This document shows, one piece after another, positions 55,095 to 63,711 of a stretch of DNA of 64,000 bases (position 1 is its first letter; each line of letters begins with the position of its first letter). Source of the DNA: Clostridium muellerianum (lineage in GTDB: Bacteria > Bacillota > Clostridia > Clostridiales > Clostridiaceae); assembly GCF_012926525.1 (NCBI RefSeq), contig NZ_JABBNI010000036.1:248001-312000 (forward strand), in the 5' to 3' direction. A model generated the notes under the pieces. The model ran no database searches, had not been told where the DNA came from, and saw only the letters and a list, made by a program, of their open reading frames with translations. Both the position numbers and the translations under genes were made by a program.

Positions 55095-55187
55095 AAGCTA
55101 TTTAATAGTATATTAGTTATTGAATTTTTTTAAACAGATATATAACATAGAACTTAAGTTTTATAAGGACATTTAAGATAATTGTAT

Positions 55188-55231
55188 ATTAAAAGGAAGA
55201 TGTTTAGATTGTGGAACATCTTCTTTTTTAC
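55188..55231 (+). terminator. terminator
   Basis: AAGGAAGATGTT pairs with AACATCTTCTTT, then T6. It ends the upstream single gene. Confidence 0.8.
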
Positions 55232-55499
55232 ATTAATTTTAAATATGTTTATCTATAAAATAACAGTAAAATAACGCTAAAAAGGTCTTAGTAAAAGTGA
55301 GAAATATGTTTTATAAATTGATACTATATAAAGTTGTTTACAAATTATATTAAATTTATGAATTAATCAATATTATACTTTGTTAGAACTTTAAACATGT
55401 TTTAAGATGATCTAAAATTTATATAGTTAGATATATACCGATAATAGCGCTGGAATTATATTGCATTAGCATTGAAAGTTACAATTTAAGGGATTAATA

Positions 55500-55541
55500 T
55501 AATAAGTGCTGATAAAATTATAACAGCACTTTTAATTTTTA
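55500..55541 (+). terminator. second terminator upstream of fdhA
   Basis: AAGTGCTG (55504) and CAGCACTT (55524-55531), perfect 8-bp stem, then TTAATTTTT. It insulates the fdhA promoter from upstream transcription. The remainder of 55232-55680 holds nothing recognisable. Confidence 0.6.
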
Positions 55542-55681
55542 TATTATTATATTGAATTTCTATAAAAAAAAGTTCAGGAAAAAGTTCAATATAATTTAAC
55601 GATACTTAAAATTAATTGTTTTACTTATAATAAGGTATACATTTAGAATGCGAACATTGCTAAAACGTTAACAATTCTAGC

Positions 55682-55710
55682 TTGACATTAATTTCAGAAT
55701 ATTTTAATAT
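55682..55710 (+). promoter_or_regulatory. fdhA promoter
   Basis: TTGACA at 55682-55687, 17-base spacer, TAATAT at 55705-55710: same hexamers and spacing as the promoters of fhs and hytC. It leaves a ~115-base leader. Confidence 0.78.
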
Positions 55711-55831
55711 GTTTATATCAAGGTATTTACAGTACTTTACATCGGTAATCATTTTTTCATTTAATGGATTTATGAAGATTAATTGCTTATGTTAAGTTAA
55801 TAAGTAAAAGGTTAAATTAGGGGGGTAATTT

Positions 55832-57979
55832 ATGGAAAATAAGGTACTGACCGTCTGTCCTTACTGTGGTGCTGGATGTAATTTAAATCTAGTTGTAGAA
55901 GATGGAAAGATAGTAAGAGCTGAACCTGCTAATGGTAGAACCAACGAAGGCAGTTTATGTCTTAAGGGACATTATGGATGGGATTTTTTAAATGATCCTA
56001 AAATTTTAACAGCTCGTTTAAAGAAACCTATGATAAGAAAAAATGGACAGCTTGAAGAGGCATCCTGGGAAGAAGCTATAAGTTTTACAGCTTCAAGGTT
56101 AAAAGAAATTAAAGAGAAATATGGACCGGATTCAATTATGGGAACAGGTTGTGCTAGAGGATCTGGAAATGAAGCTAACTATATTATGCAGAAGTTTATG
56201 AGGGCAGTTATTGGAACAAACAATGTTGACCACTGTGCTAGAGTTTGACATGCACCTTCTGTAGCCGGTCTGGCTTACGTATTAGGTAATGGAGCAATGT
56301 CAAATGGCATTCATGAAATTGATGATTGTGATTTAGTATTCATATTTGGCTATAATGGTGCAGAATCACACCCTATAGTTGCAAGAAGAATAGTTAAAGC
56401 AAAATCAAAGGGAGCTAAAATAGTGGTAACAGATCCACGTATAACAGAATCGGCTAGGATAGCTGATTTATGGCTTCCAATAAAAAATGGTACTAATATG
56501 GTATTAGTAAACGCTTTTGCAAATGTTTTAATAAATGAAGGTTTATACAATAAGGAGTATGTTGAACAACATACAGAAGGTTTTGAAGAATATAAAGCCT
56601 TAGTAGAAAAGTATACTCCAGAGTATGCAGAAAAAATAACTGGAGTAAGTGCACAAGATATAAGAAAATCAATGAGAATGTATGCTAAAGCTAAAAATGC
56701 TATGATACTTTATGGAATGGGAGTATGTCAATTTGGACAGGCGGTTGATGTAGTTAAGGGATTAGCTTCATTAGCACTTCTAACAGGCAATTTTGGAAGA
56801 CCAAATGTAGGAATTGGTCCTGTAAGAGGACAAAATAATGTACAAGGTGCTTGTGATATGGGTGCACTTCCTAATGTATATCCAGGATATCAATCTGTAA
56901 CCAATGATGCTATAAGGGAAAAGTTTGAGAATGCCTGGGGAGTAAAACTTTCAAACAAGATAGGCTATCATCTAACTGAAGTTCCTCATTTAGTACTCAA
57001 AGAGGATAAAATAAAAGCTTATTACATAATGGGTGAAGATCCAGTACAAAGTGATCCTGATGCAGCAGAGGTTAGAGAAGCTTTAGATAAGTTAGAGTTT
57101 GTAATTGTTCAAGATATATTTATGAATAAAACAGCACTTCATGCAGATGTAATATTACCAGCTACTTCATGGGGTGAACATGAAGGGGTATATAGTTCTG
57201 CTGATAGAGGATTCCAAAGATTCCGTAAGGCAATAGAACCTACAGGAGATGTAAAACCTGACTGGCAGATAATTTCAGAAATTGCTAAAGCTATGGGGTA
57301 TGACATGAATTATAAGAATACAAAAGAAATCTGGGATGAGTTAAGATACTTGTGCCCAAATTTCAAAGGAGCAAGTTATGAAAGACTTGAAGAGCTAGGA
57401 GGGATCCAGTGGCCATGTCCTTCAGAAGACCATCCAGGAACTTCATATTTGTATAAAGGAAATAAATTTAACACTCCAAGTGGAAAGGGAAATTTATTTG
57501 CAGCAGAATGGAGAGCACCTATGGAGCTTACGGATGAGCAATATCCTCTAGTACTTTCTACAGTAAGAGAGGTTGGACATTATTCAGTAAGAACAATGAC
57601 TGGTAACTGTAGAGCACTTCAGCAGTTAGCTGACGAGCCAGGTTATGTTCAGATAAATCCAAATGATGCTAAAAACTTAAATATCTCAAATGAGGAGTTT
57701 ATAAGAATAAGCTCACGAAGAGGTTCTGTAGTAGCTAAAGCATTAGTTACAGATAGAGTTAATAAAGGTGCAGTATATATGACATATCAATGGTGGGTAG
57801 GTGCATGTAATGAGCTTACTTTAAATAACTTAGATCCTATATCTAAGACACCAGAATATAAGTATTGTGCTGTGAAAGTAGAACAGATTAAAGATCAAAA
57901 AGCTGCAGAGCAGTATGTAAAAGATGAATATATAAAAATAAGAAGAAAGATGAATATAGATTTGGAATGTTGTAAATAG
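55832..57979 (+). CDS. fdhA: formate dehydrogenase catalytic subunit (selenoprotein)
   Basis: 715 aa when the in-frame TGA at 56246-56248 is read as selenocysteine at residue 139, in the motif DHCARV-U-HAPSVAGL. The N terminus binds a [4Fe-4S] cluster (VCPYCGAGCNLNLVVEDG, then GSLCLKGHYGW). Molybdopterin (Mo/W-bis-MGD) domains contain GTGCARGSGNEANYIMQKF, FGYNGAESHPIVARR, RGQNNVQGACDMGALPNVYP, and C-terminal HYSVRTMTGNCRALQQLADE. It catalyses reversible CO2 reduction to formate, the first step of the methyl branch. RBS TAGGGGGG. It is the first gene before the hyt set and forms a complex with that hydrogenase in C. autoethanogenum. An annotation that stops at the TGA would be wrong. Confidence 0.96.
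56246..56279 (+). promoter_or_regulatory. selenocysteine codon and bacterial SECIS hairpin
   Basis: UGA (56246-56248) is followed 12 bases later by GUAGCC-GGUCU-GGCUUAC: stem with one bulged U and the loop GGUCU, which matches the SelB-binding loop of E. coli fdhF (GGUCUG). Position and spacing fit a bacterial SECIS. Confidence 0.9.
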
Positions 57980-58000
57980 ATAAACGAAGGCATCTTCAAG

Positions 58001-58109
58001 AAAATCTATCTTTAAATTAAACTCTTTTCTAAATTAAAAGAGGCAGAAAACTATAACAGAATAAAGATTTTGTTATAGCTAAAAACAATTTAAAGATAGA
58101 TTTTTTTTA
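58001..58109 (+). repeat. large branched palindrome between fdhA and hytC
   Basis: AAAATCTATCTTTAAATT (58001-58018) pairs perfectly with 58087-58104, closing a domain with two inner hairpins: CTCTTTT / AAAAGAG (58022 / 58036) and CTATAACA / TGTTATAG (58051 / 58071). T8 follows the outer stem, so it should act as a terminator or processing structure. May also be a small mobile repeat. No gene inside. Confidence 0.75.
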
Positions 58110-58139
58110 GGAATAATATATTGGTATAATTTTAATGTG

Positions 58140-58168
58140 TTGACATATTTTCTTTATATAAATAATAT
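58140..58168 (+). promoter_or_regulatory. hytC promoter
   Basis: TTGACA at 58140-58145, 17-base spacer, TAATAT at 58163-58168; gives the hyt genes their own start independent of fdhA. A ~175-base leader follows without a recognised riboswitch. Confidence 0.75.
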
Positions 58169-58349
58169 GTTAATGTATAAAAATAGGAGTAAATATTTAG
58201 AAAATTTACACAATGATTATGTAGTAAAATTTTAAGAATATAGTGTAAAGAGTAATATAATAAAAATTAAATTTAATAAATAATTAGAGGTAAGTAGAAT
58301 GATTTATTATTCTATTTATATAAATCTTTAGGTAAGAGGGTGAATTTTA

Positions 58350-58838
58350 ATGGATATGGCACAAAAACAAAATTTAGAAACAGACATGTGTGGCAAAGAC
58401 GTAATAGAAAAATATCCTAAAGAACAGAGATATACTTTGGCCATTTTACAGGATATACAAAGAAAATATAAGTATATCCCTAGAGAAGCATTAGAAGCTT
58501 TAGCTGAATACTTAGAAACTCCAGTTAGCAGACTTTATGGTATGGCAACTTTTTATAAGGCTCTAAGTTTAACACCAAAAGGAGAATACATTATAACTGT
58601 ATGTGATGGAACTGCCTGTCACGTAGCTGGATCAATGGTGGTGTTAGATGAACTTGAAAAAATATTAGGTATAAAACCTGGGGAAACCACAGAAGATCTT
58701 AAGTTTTCAATTAATACAGTTAACTGTATAGGATGTTGTGCTATAGCTCCTGTTATGATGATTAACGAAAAATATTATGGAAATTTGACACCTAAGATGA
58801 TAAAAGAAATTCTTGATGAGTATAGGGGTGAAAAATAA
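58350..58838 (+). CDS. hytC: Hyt hydrogenase subunit C (NuoE-like, [2Fe-2S])
   Basis: 162 aa thioredoxin-fold [2Fe-2S] subunit of the NuoE/HndA family. The four cysteine ligands are in TVCDGTACHVAGS (two) and NTVNCIGCCAIAPVMMI (two). The helical N terminus EQRYTLAILQDIQRKYKYIP and YGMATFYKALSLTPKGEYII are typical. In the C. autoethanogenum complex this subunit relays electrons to the flavin subunit. RBS AGAGGGTG. Its stop overlaps the hytB start by one base (TAATG), so the pair is translationally coupled. Confidence 0.92.
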   Translation: MDMAQKQNLETDMCGKDVIEKYPKEQRYTLAILQDIQRKYKYIPREALEALAEYLETPVSRLYGMATFYKALSLTPKGEYIITVCDGTACHVAGSMVVLDELEKILGIKPGETTEDLKFSINTVNCIGCCAIAPVMMINEKYYGNLTPKMIKEILDEYRGEK

Positions 58839-60643
58839 TGAGTAATAAGAAAACAGTTAATGTATGCTGCGGAGCTGGGTGTTTAGCAAAGCACAGTATG
58901 GAAGTATTTGAGGAGCTTAAGAAAAAAATAGCAGAACTAGGGGCAAATGCTGAAGTAAAAACTGAAGTTAAGTTAAAAGCAACTGGTTGTGATGGACTTT
59001 GTGAAAAAGGACCAGTAATAAAAATTTATCCTGATGACATAGCATATTTTAAAGTAAAAGTAGAAGATGTAGAAGATGTAGTTAAAAAGACACTTATGAA
59101 TGGGGAAATTATTGAAAAATTATTATATTTTGAAACATCAACTAAACAAAGATTAAGAAATCATAAACAAAGTGAATTTTGTAAAAGACAGAATAAAATT
59201 GCTCTTAGAAATGTAGGAGAAATTGATCCAACAGTTATAGAAGATTATATAGAAAGAGGCGGATACAAAGCCTTAAAGAAAGTGCTTTCAGAAATGAAGC
59301 CAGAAGATGTACTTAAAGAAGTAGGTGATTCAGGACTTAGAGGAAGAGGTGGAGCTGGATTCCCTACAGCTCGTAAATGGCAGACAGCTGCACAAATTGA
59401 TACAACACCTAAATATGTAGTGTGCAATGGTGATGAAGGTGATCCAGGCGCATTTATGGATAGAAGTATAATGGAAGGCGATCCTCACAGCGTTATTGAA
59501 GGTATGACAATTTGTGCTTATGCAGTTGGAGGAAGCTTAGGATTTGCATATATAAGAGATGAATATGGACTAGCTGTCGAAAATATGCAGAAGGCAATAG
59601 ATGTAGCTAGAGAAAGAGGACTTTTAGGTAAAAATATATTAGGTACTAATTTTTCATTTGATATCCAAATAGTAAGAGGTGGAGGAGCTTTTGTTTGTGG
59701 TGAATCTACAGCACTTATGTCTTCTATTGAGGGTATGGTAGGAGAGCCTAGAGCTAAATATATACACACTACAGAAAAAGGCTTATGGGGACAACCTACA
59801 GTATTGAATAATGTTGAAACCTGGGCTAATATTCCTATAATACTTGAAAAAGGTGGACAGTGGTATCATTCAATAGGAACCATGGAAAAGAGTAAAGGTA
59901 CAAAGGTATTCTCACTAGTTGGTAAGGTTAAGAATACTGGTCTTGTAGAAGTTCCTATGGGTACTACTTTAAGAGAAATTATATATGACATAGGTGGAGG
60001 AGTATTAAACGATAGAAAGTTTAAAGCTGTTCAAATAGGTGGACCTTCAGGAGGATGTTTACCTGAAGAATATTTAGATTTGCCAGTTGATTATGATACT
60101 TTAACTAAGGCAGATTCAATGATGGGTTCAGGTGGTATGATTGTTATGGACGATAGAACCTGTATCGTTGATGTTACAAGATATTATCTAAGTTTCCTAG
60201 CTGAAGAATCTTGTGGAAAATGTGTGCCTTGTAGAGAAGGCGTAAAGAGGATGCTGGAGATATTAACAGATATATGTAATGGCGAAGGTAGAGAAGGAGA
60301 TTTGGAAGAACTTCTTGAAATTTGTTCAATGGCAAAGGATGCGGCTTTATGTAGTCTTGGAAAGAGCGCACCAAATCCAGTAGTTGCCTCAATAAGATAT
60401 TTCAGAGATGAATTTGAAGAACACATAAGAAATAAGAGATGTAGAGCAGGTATATGTAAGAAGCTTACAACATTTGTTATAGATACTGACAAATGTAAAG
60501 GCTGCGGTATGTGCAGTAAGAATTGTGCAGTGGATGCTATCACAGGAGACGTTAAAAAACCTCATGTAATTGATGACGATAAGTGTGTAAGATGCGGAAA
60601 CTGTATGAATATATGTAAATTTGATGCAGTCAAGGTTAAATAG
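58838..60643 (+). CDS. hytB: Hyt hydrogenase subunit B (NuoF-like flavoprotein)
   Basis: 601 aa. Residues ~5-95 are a thioredoxin-like [2Fe-2S] domain (CCGAGCLAKHS, TGCDGLCEKGP). NuoF core follows: FMN/NAD(P) loops SGLRGRGGAGFPTARKW and CNGDEGDPGAFMDRS, GGGAFVCGESTALMSSIEG, then the SLBB domain and the [4Fe-4S] motif ESCGKCVPCREGVKRM with the distal Cys in ALCSLGKSAPNP. The C terminus has two more [4Fe-4S] clusters (CKGCGMCSKNCAVDAI, CVRCGNCMNICKFDAV). It is the flavin- and pyridine-nucleotide-binding subunit; NADP is used by the C. autoethanogenum homologue, but specificity cannot be read here. Confidence 0.93.
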   Translation: MSNKKTVNVCCGAGCLAKHSMEVFEELKKKIAELGANAEVKTEVKLKATGCDGLCEKGPVIKIYPDDIAYFKVKVEDVEDVVKKTLMNGEIIEKLLYFETSTKQRLRNHKQSEFCKRQNKIALRNVGEIDPTVIEDYIERGGYKALKKVLSEMKPEDVLKEVGDSGLRGRGGAGFPTARKWQTAAQIDTTPKYVVCNGDEGDPGAFMDRSIMEGDPHSVIEGMTICAYAVGGSLGFAYIRDEYGLAVENMQKAIDVARERGLLGKNILGTNFSFDIQIVRGGGAFVCGESTALMSSIEGMVGEPRAKYIHTTEKGLWGQPTVLNNVETWANIPIILEKGGQWYHSIGTMEKSKGTKVFSLVGKVKNTGLVEVPMGTTLREIIYDIGGGVLNDRKFKAVQIGGPSGGCLPEEYLDLPVDYDTLTKADSMMGSGGMIVMDDRTCIVDVTRYYLSFLAEESCGKCVPCREGVKRMLEILTDICNGEGREGDLEELLEICSMAKDAALCSLGKSAPNPVVASIRYFRDEFEEHIRNKRCRAGICKKLTTFVIDTDKCKGCGMCSKNCAVDAITGDVKKPHVIDDDKCVRCGNCMNICKFDAVKVK

Positions 60644-60655
60644 GGGGGTGACACA

Positions 60656-61414
60656 ATGAAAATTATAATTGATGGAAAAGCATGTGAGGCTGAAAAAGGG
60701 GAATTTATTCTTCAAATAGCACAAAGAAATAATATATATATACCTACACTATGCCATAGTGATGCTTTAGCAGGTCTTGGAAGCTGTAGATTATGTGTAG
60801 TGGAAGTTGTAGATAGAGGTTGGTCAAAAGTTGTAACTTCATGCCTTTTCCCAGTCACTAAGGAAGTTGAAGTTGTAACTAATTCAGATAAAATAAAGAG
60901 AATAAGAAAAAATATAATGACATTACTTCAGATTAGATGTCCGGAAAATGAAGAAGTAGCAAAAATGGCTGAAGCTTTTGGAGTAGAGAGAAAAAGAGTA
61001 GAGAGATTTAAATTAGATAATACAGAAAATTGTGTGCTTTGTGGACTTTGTGCAAGAGCATGTAAGGAATTAGGAACGGGGGCTATATCAACGGTTAATA
61101 GGGGGATTTATAAAGAGGTAGATACACCTTATCATGAACCTTCACCAGAATGTATAGGATGTGGTTCTTGTGCAAATGTATGTCCAACTAGTGCTATAAA
61201 GATGGTAGATAAAGATGGACAAAGAGAAATATGGGGAAAGAAATTTAAACTGGTAAAATGTCATGAGTGCGGAGAAACTTTCGTTACAGAGGAACATTTA
61301 AAATTTGCTTATGGAAAAATAGGAAAAGAATTAGATATGGACAAAGTTCTCTGCGAGAAATGTAAGAGAAAAGCTGGAGCTAGTGAAATAAAAGAATTAT
61401 ATGAAAAAGTTTAA
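60656..61414 (+). CDS. hytD: Hyt hydrogenase subunit D (NuoG-like Fe-S protein)
   Basis: 252 aa corresponding to the N-terminal Fe-S part of NuoG/HydA-type proteins. [2Fe-2S] ferredoxin fold with CHSDALAGLGSCRLCVVEVV and VTSCLFP; a His/Cys-type cluster region around RCPENEEVAKMAE; two [4Fe-4S] clusters (NCVLCGLCARACKELG, CIGCGSCANVCPTSAI); and a C-terminal CHECGETF ... CEKCKRK pair that looks like a zinc ribbon. It is separate from the catalytic subunit. RBS GGGGGGTG is 12 bases after hytB. A decayed copy of its 3' end lies downstream. Confidence 0.9.
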   Translation: MKIIIDGKACEAEKGEFILQIAQRNNIYIPTLCHSDALAGLGSCRLCVVEVVDRGWSKVVTSCLFPVTKEVEVVTNSDKIKRIRKNIMTLLQIRCPENEEVAKMAEAFGVERKRVERFKLDNTENCVLCGLCARACKELGTGAISTVNRGIYKEVDTPYHEPSPECIGCGSCANVCPTSAIKMVDKDGQREIWGKKFKLVKCHECGETFVTEEHLKFAYGKIGKELDMDKVLCEKCKRKAGASEIKELYEKV

Positions 61415-61502
61415 TGAACTAATATTATAAAATTACAGAAGCGCCTTTTAGAAATAAGATATTTTTTTAGATAATATGGTTTCGATATAGTAAATATTTG
61501 AA

Positions 61503-61660
61503 TTAAGAAAAGAATTAGATATGGATAAGGTTTTTGCAATAAATTCAGAATAAAAGCTAAAATTGACGGAACAAGAGAAATATACGAAAAGGCTTAGTGC
61601 GCTAATGTGGAAATTGCAAAAGTGCCTTTTAGAAGTAAGACACTTTTCCAAACAATATCT
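61503..61660 (+). pseudogene. decayed tandem duplicate of the hytD 3' end
   Basis: Aligns with 61322-61480 end to end. AAAAGAATTAGATATGGA is kept; then, after a one-base frame change, CNKFRIKAKIDGTREIYEKA-stop parallels CEKCKRKAGASEIKELYEKV-stop of hytD; and GTGCCTTTTAGAAGTAAGA parallels GCGCCTTTTAGAAATAAGA beyond both stops. A duplication of ~160 bp that has since degraded, filling the 318-base gap before hytE1. Confidence 0.8.
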
Positions 61661-61732
61661 TTATTTATGCAGTAATTTATTAAAAATAATTACTTGCAGT
61701 ATATTTTGTTTATGAGAAAGGTGGTAAATTAA

Positions 61733-62287
61733 ATGAAACCAGATCTTAATTCTTTCGTAATATGTGATCCAGGTAAATGTATTGGATGCAGATCTTGTGA
61801 GGTAGCCTGCGCGGCAAGTCATAGAGATAAGGATGCAGGTCTAACAGTAGGAACTATGGAAACACCGATTGTTCCAAGACTTTTTCTTGTAAAAGAAGAG
61901 AAAGTTGTTATGCCAATTCAGTGTAGACATTGTGAAGATGCACCTTGTGCTAATGCATGTCCCGTAAATGCTATAGAACAGGAAGATGGAAGTATAAGAA
62001 TAAATGAAAGTGCCTGTATAGGTTGTAAAACTTGTATGCTTGTTTGCCCAGTAGGAGCTGTTGATTTATTACCAAGATTTAATAAAAAGCAATCAGGTAC
62101 TGCTTTTGAAGAAAAGGTAAAATTAGTAGCTCATAAATGTGATTTATGCAAAGAAAATGGTGGTACACCAGCATGTGTTAAAGCTTGCCCTAAAGAAGCT
62201 TTAAAGGTTGCTGTTCCTAGGGATGAAAAGAAAGACCGTAATGTAAAAGCAGCATTAGGATTATTAGATTTTAATAGTGATATATAA
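61733..62287 (+). CDS. hytE1: Hyt/FDH electron-transfer subunit, HycB-like ferredoxin
   Basis: 184 aa polyferredoxin of the HycB/CooF family with four [4Fe-4S] sites: CIGCRSCEVACAASH, CRHCEDAPCANACPVNAI, CIGCKTCMLVCPVGAV and CDLCKENGGTPACVKACPKE. These subunits wire the formate dehydrogenase to the hydrogenase. RBS AAAGGTGG. A second member (hytE2) follows hytA. Confidence 0.92.
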   Translation: MKPDLNSFVICDPGKCIGCRSCEVACAASHRDKDAGLTVGTMETPIVPRLFLVKEEKVVMPIQCRHCEDAPCANACPVNAIEQEDGSIRINESACIGCKTCMLVCPVGAVDLLPRFNKKQSGTAFEEKVKLVAHKCDLCKENGGTPACVKACPKEALKVAVPRDEKKDRNVKAALGLLDFNSDI

Positions 62288-62322
62288 TTAATAAAAAATC
62301 TATTAAAGAAAGGGATGTTAAA

Positions 62323-63705
62323 ATGTCAAATAATACTGCCATGATATGTATAGATCAAGAATTATGTACTGGTTGCAGACGTTGTGCAGAGGTTTGTCCA
62401 GTAGATGCTATAGAGGGTAATGATAGAGAACCTCAGCATGTAAATACAGATAAGTGTGTTATGTGTGGACAATGTGTACAGGTTTGTAAGGGATATTATC
62501 CCATATATGAAGACGTTCCAACACCAATTAGTAAGAAATACTTTGATAGAGGTATGTTAGGTGATAATAAAGAACCTATATTTGCAGCTTATAATAAAGG
62601 TCAAATAAAAAAAGTTAAAGAGCTGCTTCAAAACAAAGAGTTGTTTAAAGTAGTACAATGTGCTCCAGCTGTAAGAGTTGGTTTAAGTGAGGATTTTGGA
62701 ATGCCTCTTGGAACTTTAAGTCCAAGAAAGATGGCAGCAGCACTAAGAAAACTTGGATTTGATAAAGTTTATGATACTAACTTTTCAGCAGATCTTACAA
62801 TAATGGAGGAAGGCAGCGAACTTATAGAAAGAGTAACTAAAGGTGGAACTCTTCCAATGTTTACATCCTGTTGTCCAGCATGGGTAAAATATTTAGAGCA
62901 AACGTATCCAGAACTTTTAGGTAATCTTTCAAGCTGTAAATCACCTCAACAAATGGCAGGTTCAGTTTTTAAAACTTATGGTGCTAAAGTTAATAAGGTA
63001 GATCCAGCTAAAATGTTAAGCGTATCTGTTATGCCATGTACCTGCAAAGAATTTGAATCAGAAAGAGAAGAAATGAAAGACAGTGGTTACAGAGATGTTG
63101 ATGTAGTTATTACTACAAGAGAATTAGCTCATTTAATAAAAGATAGCGGTATAGATTTTAAGGAGCTTGAAGAAGAAGATTTTGATGATCCTTTAGGATT
63201 ATATACAGGTGCAGGAACTATATTTGGTGTTACTGGAGGAGTTATGGAGGCTGCTCTTAGAACTGGATATGAACTTATAACTAAAAAACAAATTCCAAGT
63301 GTAGATTTAAGCGCTGTTAGAGGTGGAGAAGGTTTTAGAACTGCTGAAGTTCAAGTTGGAGATTTAAAATTAAAGGTTGGTATAGTATCAGGACTAAAAA
63401 ATGCAGCACCTGTGCTTGAGTCAATAAAGAAAGGTGAATGTGATCTTCACTTTATAGAATTTATGACATGTCCAGAAGGCTGTGTAAGTGGTGGTGGACA
63501 GCCAAAATTACTTTTAGATGAATATAAAGAAGAGGCTTATAATAATAGAAAACAAGGCTTGTATGATCATGATTCTAATTTAGCTTTAAGAAAATCTCAT
63601 GAGAATCCAAGCATTAAGAAAATATACAGCGAATTTTTGGGAGCACCATTAGGTCATAAATCCCATGAGTTGCTGCATACGAAATACAAATCCAGAAAGG
63701 AGTAA
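62323..63705 (+). CDS. hytA: [FeFe]-hydrogenase catalytic subunit
   Basis: 460 aa. Two [4Fe-4S] clusters at the N terminus (CTGCRRCAEVCPVDAI, CVMCGQCVQVCKGYYP). H-cluster motifs: L1 FTSCCPAWVKYLEQTYP, L2 SVMPCTCKEFESERE and L3 FMTCPEGCVSGGGQP. L3 has Glu in CPEGC where CPGGC is most common, and L1 has Ala after Pro; the four ligand cysteines are intact. No [2Fe-2S] or C-terminal SH3-like extension, so it is the short, M2-type group used in multisubunit hydrogenases. It exchanges H2 with the Fe-S relay to HytB and FdhA. RBS AAAGGGATG. Confidence 0.95.
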   Translation: MSNNTAMICIDQELCTGCRRCAEVCPVDAIEGNDREPQHVNTDKCVMCGQCVQVCKGYYPIYEDVPTPISKKYFDRGMLGDNKEPIFAAYNKGQIKKVKELLQNKELFKVVQCAPAVRVGLSEDFGMPLGTLSPRKMAAALRKLGFDKVYDTNFSADLTIMEEGSELIERVTKGGTLPMFTSCCPAWVKYLEQTYPELLGNLSSCKSPQQMAGSVFKTYGAKVNKVDPAKMLSVSVMPCTCKEFESEREEMKDSGYRDVDVVITTRELAHLIKDSGIDFKELEEEDFDDPLGLYTGAGTIFGVTGGVMEAALRTGYELITKKQIPSVDLSAVRGGEGFRTAEVQVGDLKLKVGIVSGLKNAAPVLESIKKGECDLHFIEFMTCPEGCVSGGGQPKLLLDEYKEEAYNNRKQGLYDHDSNLALRKSHENPSIKKIYSEFLGAPLGHKSHELLHTKYKSRKE

Positions 63706-63711
63706 AAAAAT

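Noticed and set aside
56249-57979. Separate 560-aa molybdopterin oxidoreductase gene
   Set aside because: It has no ribosome site and is the continuation of fdhA past a selenocysteine codon.
59245-60724. Several minus-strand frames across hytB and hytD
   Set aside because: Antisense shadows of cysteine-rich coding sequence; the plus-strand genes have complete motifs.
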